Positions 11,045 through 22,290 of a stretch of DNA of 64,000 bases are shown piece by piece. The notes beneath the pieces were generated by a model that did not search any database, was not told the DNA's origin, and was given only the letters and a program-made list of their open reading frames with translations. This stretch comes from Abelmoschus esculentus (Eukaryota > Streptophyta > Magnoliopsida > Malvales > Malvaceae). The position numbers were made by a program, and so were the translations under genes. The stretch covers positions 7,852,737-7,916,736 of the forward strand of contig JAUCBN010000034.1 in NCBI GenBank assembly GCA_035048815.1, in the 5' to 3' direction. Within the stretch, counting starts at the first letter, position 1. Each line of letters begins with the position of its first letter.

Positions 11045-13446
11045 GAAAGGGTCCCCTCGAATTGAACTCGATTGAGATGAGCCTATAATGGGTGATGATC
11101 GAGGGCCTTGCTACCCTTAGTAGAGGACAATTCGAGTATCCCTTTTAGCACCAAAACTGCATGTAGAGAATCTAAGTAACCCACCCTTTTAAAGCCATGT
11201 GGTAACCCTAAAAATTAGAATATCATATGATTAGGGTTTATCTTTGTGCTATGACATGCCGGGTTTATTTTTGTCATTTATTTTATAAATATTTTTCTAC
11301 ACTAACCATTATTTTCTTGTGACATTTTGCATCACAACATCATCTAGCGTACAGTTTCTTCAAGTCATCATTTTTCATCGCATTGCATCATGATAGCATA
11401 ATTTGTACAGTAGTTATGTCGCAGAAACATATAGTATTAAAATTGCATCATTCACATAATAATTACTCTCATCATTAGTTATGTTTATTTTAAATACATG
11501 ATAGTTTCACCTTATATTAGTCACATTTGTTGCATCATTTTATTACTTAACATACATGTATATAATTACATCACATAAGTATTCAACCATAATTTCAGTT
11601 GTTCATATCATATTTGCATCACACTTACATCAATATTTGCATATTAACATTTCATTTAGGGGCATGCATGATCCCTCATTATTAATAAAAGTGATGCCTC
11701 AATTGGTATACAATGACGAGTCTCATCAGCAAGCCTGATAGCCAACATCTACAAACAGTGAAAGTAGTCACGCATTTAGGAGCACCCCAGGTAAGTAAAA
11801 AATCAAAATAAATAATTTGACCTAAGGCTATGTCTTCAAGGTTTAAATGAAAAGATGCTTTTTGTGAGCCCAGTATATCAATTGCATAAGGGACATATAC
11901 TTTGACCCAAAGATTGGTTCCAAGCAATCCGTGTCTAATAGAACTTTAAAGTTGTGGAGATTACGAATATGTGACTCGTATTTTGATATTAAGGACCACA
12001 TGAACAGAAGAAAGAAGAGAAAAAATCAAAAAGAAGAAAAAAGGAAAAAGAAGAAGAAAATACTGCACTTAGCCTAAAAATAGGCCTTAATCAAAAGCAC
12101 TCCAATGTTTGAAACCTGGTAATAGGTTTTTTTCGAATAAGAGTGAAACTTTTTGGGCACTCCGCTGAAGCCCATTCTAATTGAATACCCTTCGCTTCAT
12201 GAGTGATGGTAATATTTTCAAAGTCATGACAATGCCGAATAACTTGGGAATTTGTTGTTTGCTCCATCATTTATTTCGAGACAAAGGAATGTGATGAATT
12301 GAATTCCCCAAACAAGAATGAAAAATGAATCTACCAAAAATAAGTGGTCTAGAACCGAAGAAGCAAAAATGCACTTTACATATTTAAACATCAATTTAGT
12401 TTTCAAGGCCTCCTAGACACAAAATGTGTTTGGGGCAATCCTCGGTAAGATTTTCTCAATGTTGTTTGTGCACTTGATATTCGGGGCACTTAATCTAGCT
12501 CAATACATTTATAACCGGAGAAAGAAAATGAAAAAGAAATCATTTTTAATAAGCATCACACGTTCATAAAAGTCAAAAAGTAAGGGACCAACAATAAAGG
12601 TGCCTTTCCATTTCGCCTACAAGGCTCATCAGTTGACCTTCACCAAGAAAGGTAACAATTCGAAAGAAGACGGTCAAACCCACAAAAGGTTGGGGCATCA
12701 TCACATTATAGAAAATAAAATAAAATAAAAAACAGCATCAGTGCACATAATCTTTGTATGCATTACATTACTATCACACATCAAATGTACAATAACATGT
12801 CTATTTTTTTTATCACATATCATTCATGGAACATGCTTCCTTGTCATTTTCATGCATTCACATTGTGCATACATCATCTAAACATGAATCATCCTCATCG
12901 TTGAATGCTCTTCATAATAGCATCATATTTAAATGCATACATTACCTATCAAGTGCATCTCATGATCAACATCATTGCATATTAGCATTATGCCTTACAT
13001 CTCATCACCATACATTTAAATGCATACATCATGTATCAACATCTCATCATACTCATGGCCCACTGCATTGCATGTCATTCATATCAACATTATCACACTC
13101 ATGCATTCATACCATGCATCACATACTAAGACATAGCTACATTGCATCGCATTAGCATCATACATTCTACATCAAGGTAGGTGTACCATGCATCAACTTC
13201 AAACAAAAAGAAATAGCAGGTTCTAGACAAAGCGCTCAACTAGGAAGAACAAATCAACGAATCCTCGGTCAGGAAGAAAGCCAAAATCAACAAAGGAGTT
13301 GAAACCTCAAAATGAAGGACAACCACGCTCAAACAATGAAAAAAATGCAATTTTAAATAAACAACTACTAACCATTGTTTTCTCCATTTTTTCAGGTCTT
13401 GTCTCATCATCAGCGGTGCATAGAACCAAACAATACCAAAAAATCG
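11045..13446 (+). other. Non-coding interior of the 10.5-kb element
   Basis: No gag or pol homology is visible on either strand; the short frames here have biased composition and no domain. A perfect splice-donor consensus CAG|GTAAGT lies at 11788-11796, of interest because Ogre-type elements splice their transcript. From 12820 to 13190 the sequence is dominated by CAT-type trinucleotides such as CATCATACATT and CACATCA, so the 109-codon frame there is rich in His and Ser and is probably meaningless. Confidence 0.6.
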
Positions 13447-14130
13447 GTCATGCCTCTTAGTCGGAGTTGTAGCTTGACCACCCAAAAATATTGGATCATG
13501 CCTCTTCGTCAGAGTCGTATCTTGGTCCCACATAATTGATCATGTCTCTTCGTCAGAGTCGTAGCTTGATCACCCATATATAAAAATTTGGTCATGCCTC
13601 TTCGTCGGAGTCATAGCTTGACCACCCAAAAATATCGGATTATGCCTATTCGTCAGAGTCGTAGATTGATCCCACATAATTGATCATGCCTCTTCGTCAA
13701 ATTCGTAGCTTGATCACCCATATATAAAAATTCGGTCATGCCTCTTCGTCGGAGTCGTAGCTTGACCACCCAAAAATATTGGATCATGCTTCTTCGTCAA
13801 AGTCGTAGCTTGATCCCACATAATTGATCATGCCTCTTCGTCAAAGTCGTAGCTTGATACCACATAATTGATCATGCCTCTTCGTCAGAGTCGTAGCTTG
13901 ATCACCCATACCAAAAAACCAGTCATGCCTCTTCGTCGAAGTCATAGCTTGACCACCCAAAAATACCCGATCGTGCCTCTTCGTCAGAGTCGTAACTTGA
14001 TCACCCCAGTCATGTCTGTTCGTCGGAGTCGTAGCTTGACCACCATACTCATCCACTGGGCCATGCCTCTTCGTCAGAGTTGTAGCTTGACCCAACCAAT
14101 AGATCTTGTCTCGTCGTCTGTGGCGTAACA
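13447..14130 (+). repeat. Tandem array, monomers of 44-52 bp in a ~144-bp higher order
   Basis: About 14 monomers start CATGCCTCTTCGTCRGAGTC and continue GTAGCTTGAYC. They come in three spacer types: one followed by ACCCAAAAATATT (about 48 bp), one by CCACATAATTGAT (about 44 bp) and one by ACCCATATATAAAAAT (about 52 bp). The order 48-44-52 repeats at about 13449, 13594 and 13738, giving a 144-bp higher-order unit that decays to the right. Reading frames in the array are repeats such as QATTLTKRHD and are not genes. Confidence 0.92.
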
Positions 14131-14580
14131 AATCACCAATATCCAAACTTTTCTCTTTACTCTTATCTTTTAAATTTTTGCAACATTAAATAAAAACATG
14201 GATATTGTGTTCTAAAACATGTCTCTTTTTATTCGTGCAGGTTTTGTCTTTCAATGAAACGAAGAGATGAACAAATCAACCGAACCTTGACTCTCCGTCG
14301 GTGGTGTAGTGAGTCAACAGACGACTTTATTTCTCAAACAATTTAAAAGATGAACCGGTTCGAATTTGAATGAATTGAGATGCTGGTGTCATCATGTAAC
14401 AAGAAGGAGAGAACAGTTTGACTCGATAGCGGTGGTGGCTTAATGTGACAACAAATCTATTGCTGGTAGAGTATATTCAAGTTGAAAAGGAAGATCGTGG
14501 CGTGAACTGATTGCAATTGCACCAAACAAAAATGGTCATCTTTATATCTTTGTTCTATCATTGTTTCACAACGATGAACA
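14131..14580 (+). other. Interior between tandem array and purine tract
   Basis: It contains two further phrases related to the array edges (TTTTGTCTTTCAATG near 14243 and GACTCTCCGTCGGTGGTGTAG near 14290). No gene is recognised. Confidence 0.5.
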
Positions 14581-14592
14581 AAGAGGGGCAAC
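14581..14592 (+). other. Polypurine tract of the 10.5-kb element
   Basis: AAGAGGGGCAAC immediately precedes the 3' LTR, the usual position and composition of the plus-strand primer for reverse transcription. Confidence 0.75.
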
Positions 14593-14909
14593 TTTAATAA
14601 CCATTTTTTACCCGGGTTAACCAAATCCTTAAACCGAAAGCTTAAAACCAAAACCCCTAAATTGTATCCCTTAATTATATGTAATATTAAATAATAAATA
14701 AATCATAAATTAAAATTAAAAAGATATATTATTATTATTATTATAAACAATCCATTACAATAGTTAAACACTTACCCAAGTCCAAATGTCAAGCCCACTA
14801 CACAGACTCAATTACAATACATATCACCCAAATCCCATAGCCCATTACATCCAAGCCCATTTACAATATTCATAACCAATTATAACCCAAAACCCATCAG
14901 CTAAACCGC

Positions 14910-15314
14910 TTATCCATAACCAACTTGGGTATGACCCGAATAGAAACCCGACCCTTTAATGGCCTCAATCGACGCTTCTTTTCCCCCAAATGACTGTTCA
15001 TCTTCTTGAAATTCTAGAGGAATCTGCAGATGAACCATTGCTGCCTCTTCAGTTCCATCCACCTCAGACCGCCGACCATTCGCCAGTACCGGGAAATCAG
15101 CCAAGTCACTGGAGCCTCTTTTGATCCTTGCATCCGAAAAATCGAAGCAAATTGGTCCCCCTTCTCTACAATCTTCATAACCGGCCAAAACAAAGGATGA
15201 GCAGTGGTCCCTTTTGTCCTCATCTCGTACAACAGTACATACCTGCAAACAAACAAAAAAAACGACAGCAAAATCAGAGAAAATTAGAGGATTTTCTATT
15301 TTCTTTTTAATCAA
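14910..15314 (-). CDS. Antisense reading frame in the 3' LTR, 134 codons
   Basis: This is the counterpart of the frame at 8008-8274 and the longer of the two. At 15243-15244 the minus strand has TTTGTTTGCAG|GTATG, a good splice acceptor. A donor AAAAG|GTAAAACC lies at 15447-15448, so a 200-base intron is plausible. The exon to its right is rich in GAAGAAG like a plant 5' leader. From the acceptor the frame runs DEDKRDHCSSFVLAGYEDC, then RIKRGSSDLADF and ANGRRSEVDGTEEAAM. No family is recognised. Preservation in both LTRs only proves common origin, because LTRs are copied from each other. Confidence 0.4.
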   Translation of the reverse strand: MIKKKIENPLIFSDFAVVFFVCLQVCTVVRDEDKRDHCSSFVLAGYEDCREGGPICFDFSDARIKRGSSDLADFPVLANGRRSEVDGTEEAAMVHLQIPLEFQEDEQSFGGKEASIEAIKGSGFYSGHTQVGYG

Positions 15315-16637
15315 TGTAAAGTGGCTATAAAAGCCAAAATCAGACCATTGTAATAGTCAGACGGGATTAATTTTAGAAATGAATACAAGAAAACTCAGAG
15401 CATTTCTATTTTTTTTTACATTCGAATAAGAAACCTTAGGGTTTTACCTTTTGAAGAGGAGTTCGGTTTCCTGTCGCCAGTCTCTTCTTCACCGCCTCTT
15501 CTTCTCCAATTTAAAATCGTGTTTTTTTTAAGATCTCGATTTTAAAAAAAGTTTTGGTATCGATTTCGGGATTTTAAACAGAAAAAGGTGTTTTGTTTTC
15601 GACATCGAGTTTAGATTTAGGTTTTAAAACGAAAAAGGAAAGATTTTTGAATGTTTTCTCTGTCGCCAACCGCCGCTATGTGATGGTTCAATCGCCAAAA
15701 TCTGGAAATAAGAACTAGGGTTCTTTCTTCTTTTTAGAGCGCTTTTTAAGCTCTTTTTTTTCTGGTTTCCATGAGAAATGAAGAGAAGAATGAAAGGGAG
15801 ACCATTTTGGCCGTGCTTATTTTGTATATATATGATCAGTGAAACAACGTCGTTTTAAGGGCTCTTAACCCACGTGGTGACCCGACCCGGAGGGGAGGAT
15901 CCGTGTATTATGGTTAATGGACTAATTACAGAGTCGGTCCCTGGATTTCTGGGACGTTTGGCTTTCGATCACGGAAAAATCACATTTTTAATTCTTGGAA
16001 TTTGTTTTACCGTTTCAATTTCGTTCTTTTCATCTTTCTTTTTTTAAATTCGACTCTTTATTTCTTGCTTTTAACATTTTGACCCCAAATTTTATTTCCT
16101 TTTCTGTTTTGTTATTTTATTTAAATATTTATTAAATTTTATTTACCTTTATTATCATGTAGCCTATTTTCATGGAAATTTTAATCTTTTTATATCTCTT
16201 TTTTTTAATCATTCATTTAATTTTGGTTATTAAAAATTGCCAAAAGATTATTTCCTTTTAAATTTATAATGATTTTATCCCATAAATTTATTTTGTTCAT
16301 TTCTCTTATTAATTTTCTTTACTTTTTTAAATATTATTAAGTAGCATTAATTAAGTTCATTAATTCGTTTAAATTTTTCATGGCATTCAATGCATTTGAT
16401 TTTAAATCTTTCCCTTAATTCCTCTTTAATGTCGCATGATTTTCCTTTTCTTATTTTTTTTATATTATAAAATGTCTTCATATAATTTCCTATTGTAATA
16501 CCGTTATCCCTTTCTTTTATTCTTTATTATTTACTTTCCTTGTATAAAATATAGTTGTTTATTATATATATTATATACTCTTTAATATAGATAAGTATCG
16601 TATGATATAATTCAATATTATAACTTATGTATTATTA

Positions 16638-17145
16638 TATATTAAAGGGTAAACTACAACAGAGATCACTTATTTATAGGTATAGTTATATTTGGGTCAC
16701 TTAAATATTAAAAGTTACATTTAGGTCATTCATTTATGGGTAAGGTTACATTTGGGTCACTCAATTATTAAAGGTTACATTTGGGTCATTCAATTATAAG
16801 TAAGATTATATTTGTATCACTCTTCATATTTGAAAAAGTATATCAATTTGATCGTTTTTTCTTTTAAATCACTTGTATACCCTTGTTAACATTAGAGTAC
16901 TTCATTTGAAACCATTAATTAATCTAATACACGAAAAGATAAAAAAAATTCAAATATGAAGAGTGACCTAAATGTAACATTACCTATAATTGAGTGATCT
17001 AAATGTAACCTTTAATAATTGAGTGACCCAAATGTAACCTTACCTATAAATGAATGACCCAAATGAAACTTTCAATAATTAAGTGACCCAAATGTAACCC
17101 TACCTATAAATAAGTGACCTCTATTGCATTTTACCCTATATTAAA
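16638..17145. mobile_element. MULE-type MITE with 9-bp target duplication
   Basis: The element is 16647-17136 (490 bp), inside the 3' LTR and missing from the 5' LTR. It begins GGGTAAACTACAACAGAG and ends CATTTTACCC, an inverted repeat. Long arms carry many copies of GGTTACATTTGGGTCAC and its complement GTGACCCAAATGTAACC. The 9-bp duplication TATATTAAA is perfect on both sides. A 9-bp duplication with long arms fits Mutator-like non-autonomous elements. There is no coding capacity. Confidence 0.92.
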
Positions 17146-18177
17146 TATAGCATATGTTTATTTTATTTATTTGTTCAATCGACTTTACGGTGACCCGCAA
17201 CGGGGAATGATCCGTATAATTTATAGTTCGTTCGTCCTAAACATCTAACATTTTATTTTCTCGTATTTAATTTACCGCCTTTAATCTTTCGTATTTAATT
17301 TCCCGTATTTATTTTATTGTATTTATTTTCTTACTTTTTATTTTACCGCTTTTAATTTCTCTTATATATTTGTTGTAATTTAAATTCACGCTCCTTTAAT
17401 TTCTTTGTATTTATTTATGCTTGTAAATATTTGTAAATATTTTGTTCAACATATAACATTTAACGCTTAAATTTAATTAATAAAAAATGCAGTCTCTCAA
17501 TTTTCGGTCGTAATGGGCCCGACACCAGACGTAATGGTGGTGATGTATGCGTTTACTTTTGAATATCAAGGTCTTTAAAATATATTCGCATTCTTAAACG
17601 GATAATAAATTAATAAAAATACGAATTTGCAAGTTTCCAATTCGGGCAACTATATTCTATTAGGTACCAATTTTTGGCCGGTGTGGGATATTTTTATATC
17701 TCATCTGTAACCAACTCTCAAACCCATTTTTTTAGAATCTCTTGTTTCAACGGTGCCTGATCTACAAAAGTGACCGTGGCGACTCCATTATTTTTCTAAA
17801 CTAAGTTTCATTTTTTTTAAATAAATTCCAATTTTATTCCAAATAAATCCTAATTTTATATTTTTTAAACCTATTTTTAAACACTAATTTTCCAAATAAA
17901 AAACTCAATTTTCTAATTTAAACCTAATTTTTCTAATTCTCCCATTTTGACCTAAATTCCCAATTCTTTAAATAAATCCCTAATTTTTCAAACAAATCCC
18001 TAATTTACAATTTGGAACCCTGATTTTAAAATCTTCCTCAAATTCACCAATTTATCCCAAATTTTTTTATTTTTTCAAAATCTTCCAATTTTTCACAAAT
18101 AAGCAATACTTTTTTAATGACCCCAAATTTCTACTCCATTTCATTTTCGATAAATTAATATTTTTCGGGTCGTTACA

Positions 18178-20600
18178 ATATCAATATCATGAGCATACTT
18201 TTATGAATAAGAAACAACAAAATCATACTTAAAGATATCTTAAATCAACATCAATTACTTTATTGTAATATCAAAACATAAGTACCAAAGACAGATTCAA
18301 TGTCACAAAGCTAAGATTAACAATAATGATCATTATAGCCATTAAAAGAATAATAGAATAAACATTATTCTCAGTATGAAATCCCATCCCCATTGTTCTC
18401 TTCACTACTACTAATGTTATAAAGACATATTTGAGCTTTCACTTGACGGTTACTTGGATCCTTGCTTCTCCTTGCTGCCTTCACATTAAATACTCTGCAT
18501 TGCAAGGTAAATGAGAGGGTAATCATAATCTTAGTGAGTGAATAAAAAAAAGTATAAAAACTCATTGCAATGCATCCCATATTAAACCATTTTAAATCAC
18601 TTTAAAAACCAATTTGAAAACCAAGTCATGCTCTTTGTAAGAAAAACATTAATTGCTCTCAATGCCACCATATAAAAGCTCAGCAAGTTTCCACGGCTCA
18701 CAAGCCACAAAACATTTTTAAAAACATTTTTGAAAACATATGCTTATAAAGCATAATCCAAGTCGTACATGCTACCTATAGCAAAGCTCAAACAAAACTC
18801 TTATGCACAAAACATAAGCTCATGCAATTCCCTTTGAAAAGCAATAATTAAAAACACTTGCCTTTTAAGCCATAATGGTATTTGTGATCCGATTAGTATT
18901 ACCTCTAATTGTTGGGATAAACAAACTCTCGTTTGGTCCCTTGAACGAGGTTACATGGATGTTTACTCCACCATGCCAAACTCACCTTAGTGTTCGGGTT
19001 AGTTAGCAAACCCGAATGCGATAAAGTCCTTTATACCGCACAACATTAGCTCCCCTTAATGCATCACTAAGGAATTTCTCACGTACGCATTTTATATATT
19101 TAGTGCACTATCATCCTATTGATCAATCAACTTATCCCTCTTAACCATGACATAATAATCCAATACAAAACAAAACCAATGTTCAAGTTTTAAGTCAAAA
19201 ACAATGAATTTACCACATGCATCTCACTAACACATGCATCAAATGCATAAACCGGTATAAACCACTTTTTTCATGTTTTCAAAAAAAATATGGGAGCATC
19301 ATATGCATATAAAAACTTTGTAAGAACATCTCATGAGCAATGAAAAACATGCATCTTCACATATGCACAAGTATAACACGAGCATGTTTAAACATAGTAA
19401 AAACAAGGCATAATATGGAAACCGTTAAGAAAGCATTAGTTAAAACTTAATTCCGAGATACACCCCCAAAACTTTGAAAACACTTTTAAAACTTTTCCTT
19501 ATAGGCAACCCTCATAATCTACTCACGGATTTACCGAAACTTGCTCGACAAGTCACCCAAAAACACGATTCGGCTTTCCGATCTCCTTCAAACTTGTTCC
19601 TCTAACTCTTTACCTAATTCAAGCATCAAAACCAGTGATTTTAGTGCATTAAAACGCACCCAAGCATCCCTCAAGTCAGACCAATACCAAAGAACCCCTG
19701 AAAACACCATAAAATTAATTGAAACTCACTAAAAGCCTCTCTAACACCCCTAAACCTTATGTACGAGATTAGATACTTAAAATCCATGTTAATTATATCT
19801 AAGCACTTCAATATTGATGTATCTAGGCATCAAAAATAGCCATGTAAAAACCTTGAACGAAAATCATGAAAAACAATGGAATTTTTTATCAAGAAACCGA
19901 TTTTATTGATTCAAGACTTTAAAGATTGTTGCAATCAACTAAGAACTTAGAAATTTCATTAAATAAATTTAGTTTTAAGAGTTTTTAATGGTTCTCACCT
20001 CCAAAATTGATCCAACCCTCTTCCAAGGTTTAGAAACAAGTAAAACCAAAGGAAAATAAAGAGATTTTGAAGAAGAAAAATATAAAGAATTAACCAAACG
20101 AATTTTTATTGAAAAAATTGGTATTTACCTTTGAAAATATGATGGATTGGATGACAAGAAGAGGATAAGTCGAAATATCAAAAATATAGTTGTTTGTTTT
20201 GATGAAAAATAGTTTTTTAGGATTAATATTAAGTTATTTGGGTTATTAATTAAAATTATGGGTTATTAAAATAGGCCCTTGAAAAGCTTAGATCATCTAG
20301 GATTATAATTGGATCAAAGCCCCTTAAAGATTCAAAGTTTTGGCTTAATTTTATAAAATTGTCCTCAAGTTTTTAATATTTACAAAATAGTCACTAATTT
20401 CAAAATCTTAGGGATTCAAGGATCAATTTTCAAAATTGAGTTGACCTAAGTCAAATGTGAATCAAAAAAGAAATTTAGGATATTTTACAAGATTTATTTT
20501 CGTTAAAAACCAAATTTTAAGTATTCAATCCCGAATTAGGCTAAACCGACGACACCAGGTCACTAAACTTCTAGGCCTAATTTTAGGGCGTTACAATTCT
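18178..20600 (-). mobile_element. Solo LTR A (TGTARCGCCC family), right segment
   Basis: This continues LTR A after the 10.5-kb insertion (18178-18182 is the repeated ATATC). On the minus strand it starts TGTAACGCCCTAAAATTAGG at 20595. The ATTCT duplication at 20596-20600 matches 7288-7292. The body shares long blocks with the LTRs at 23169, 41254 and 51893, for example ATCCTATTGATCAATCAACTT, the region near AATGCATCACTAAGGAATT, and AACGAGGTTACATGGATG. Joined to 7293-7632 the LTR is about 2.75 kb. No internal coding region adjoins it. Confidence 0.87.
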
Positions 20601-21468
20601 TTTAAAATATTAAACACTATTTAATTCCAAGTTTTACTTCTACTTTTATAAGGATTTAACCTATTCCAAGCCTATATATACCGTACTCTAGGTAGAGAGC
20701 AAGACATCTTAAAATCGAGTAGTCATTGAAAAACCTAGCCGACACCCTCTTACATTATGTTCTAAATTCCTTTAGGGATTAGGTTATTTTGTGGAGTAGT
20801 TGTGAAAGGATTTTCTTTTAATTTTGTTTAAGTTTTGATTAATCTAAGTTTGATTTCAAAGTTTGTTTACTCTTGGCGTTTATTATTTCTTACATTCAAG
20901 CTCGGGATAGAAGTTTGTAAGGAAAAACCTATTTGTCTAATACCGGGAGAGTTATTCTCACGAAATGAGTAAACACAATTTTTATCTACTTCGGTAAGAA
21001 CTAATTCAGCTTAGGGATAAGTTTGGATTTCAACGACTAAAGGGAATGTAAAATCGGTTGGTGTTCATACTTGATTCACGAAGGGAGGTATCATCAAGAC
21101 GTGATCATCAATATCACTTCGAATTAGGTATAATGAGGAGTCATCAATGGACTTTTTTTAAACTTTGCATAGTCAACTAGTCGCTCAAGCACAACCTTGT
21201 CGAGGCGACTAAGGCGACCTTTTAGCAATCCGCCAAGGCGAAAAAATTGACCTTATATTGCAAAATCAAGACAATTTACACTTTGAATCCAAAGTACGAA
21301 ACAATCTAACCTAGTTTGCTTCCCTGTTCCGAATACTCATCTTTTAAATTTAATTACTTTAGTTATTTTGATTAGTTTAATTCCAACCAAATCAACTTCA
21401 GTTGTATTTTTAATTATTATTGTGTAGGAATAATAAATTGATAGAGTGACACCAATCCTCATGGAAAA
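20601..21468 (-). repeat. Dispersed repeat family X, copy 2 (inverted)
   Basis: The minus strand of this segment matches 25593-26480 throughout, including GGAATTTAGAACATAATG, CTACCTAGAGTACGG, TATATATAGG and CATGAGGATTGGTGTCAC. LTR A is inserted at its left end and LTR fragment B at its right end. No open frame of note. Confidence 0.75.
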
Positions 21469-22290
21469 TGTAACGCCCCAAAATTGGAACTAGAAGTTTA
21501 GTGTTCGGTTTAGATGTCCAGTGGACCAGTTTAGTCAATTAAGCATAGTTCGGGATTAAATTCTTAAAAATCTGTTTTTGAAAAAATAAATCTTGGAAAA
21601 ATATTTTAAAATTCTTATTTGAATTATTTTTAAATTTAATTAAATAATTTTGAAAATTAATCATTGAATCCCTGAGATTTTGAATCTAGTGGTTATTTTG
21701 TAAAAATTGAAAATTTAGTGACTAAGTTGTAATTGGATCAAAACTTTGAATCTTTAAGGGGATTTGATTCAATCACATTTGTTGTTGATCTAAACCTTCC
21801 AATAGACTATTTAAACAATATTTAATCACTTATTTTAACCTAAGTAATCTAAACTCCTTAATTTTGGTCCAAGACCTAATAATTCACTTTTAAAATATAT
21901 CCCTCTTCTAAATTTTGTTTTTTTACTCCAAGGCAGCCTCTTCATTATCTTTTTAAGGTAAATATACATTCTTTTTAATAAAAATTCGTTGGTTTAATTT
22001 CCCATAATTTTCTTCTTCAAATTCTCTTTGTTTTTATTTGTTTTTAAACCTTGGAAGAAGGTTAGATCAGTTTTGTAGGTGAGAATCATTCAAACATCTT
22101 AAACCTAAATTTATTTAATAAAATTCCTAAGTTCTTGGCTTATTGCAACATTCTTTAAAGTCTTGAATCAATAAAATCGGTTTTCTTGATAAAAATTTCA
22201 TTGTTTTGATAATTTTCGTACAAGGGTTTTGCAAGGTAGTTTTTATGCCTAAATACATGAATCTTGAAGTGTTAGATGTAATTAAGATGG
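21469..22290 (+). repeat. LTR fragment B (TGTAACGCCCC family), 3'-truncated
   Basis: It starts TGTAACGCCCCAAAATTGG, as do the LTRs at 23169 and 41254. It tracks the copy at 23169 for about 820 bp (GTGAGAATCATTCAAAC; TTAAAGTCTTGAATCAATAA; ATGCCTAAATACATGAAT). It then stops abruptly against a minus-strand gag relic. The missing 3' two-thirds and absent target duplication show a deletion or recombination. Confidence 0.8.

Larger units (their letters stand above)
7633..18177 (+). mobile_element. Non-autonomous 10.5-kb LTR element (LARD-like, Tat/Ogre-type primer site)
   Basis: Two long LTRs (7633-10732 and 14593-18177) flank a 3.86-kb interior that has a primer-binding site right after the 5' LTR and a purine tract right before the 3' LTR. 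A perfect 5-bp duplication ATATC surrounds the whole (7628-7632, 18178-18182). The interior holds no recognisable gag, protease, RT or integrase, so it is a large non-autonomous derivative that would need proteins in trans. The primer site, a consensus splice donor and internal tandem repeats are reminiscent of the Tat/Ogre branch of Gypsy elements. It is inserted in LTR A. Confidence 0.9.
14593..18177 (+). repeat. 3' LTR of the 10.5-kb element
   Basis: It begins TTTAATAACC (the expected TG has become TT) and ends CGGGTCGTTACA. Its 3585 bp exceed the 5' LTR by roughly the 490-bp MITE at 16647 plus its 9-bp duplication. The ATATC target duplication follows at 18178-18182. Confidence 0.9.

Noticed and set aside
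12826..13155. His/Ser-rich protein of 109 codons
   Set aside because: It is a translation of CAT/CAC-type simple sequence without domain or codon bias.
13447..14130. CRISPR-like appearance (conserved unit plus variable spacer)
   Set aside because: Spacers fall into three recurring types in a fixed order, there are no cas genes, and the context is a plant retroelement.
13841..14146. Overlapping reading frames of about 100 and 86 codons on both strands with repeated motifs
   Set aside because: They are translations of the tandem array; both strands stay open because the repeat unit lacks stops in those frames.
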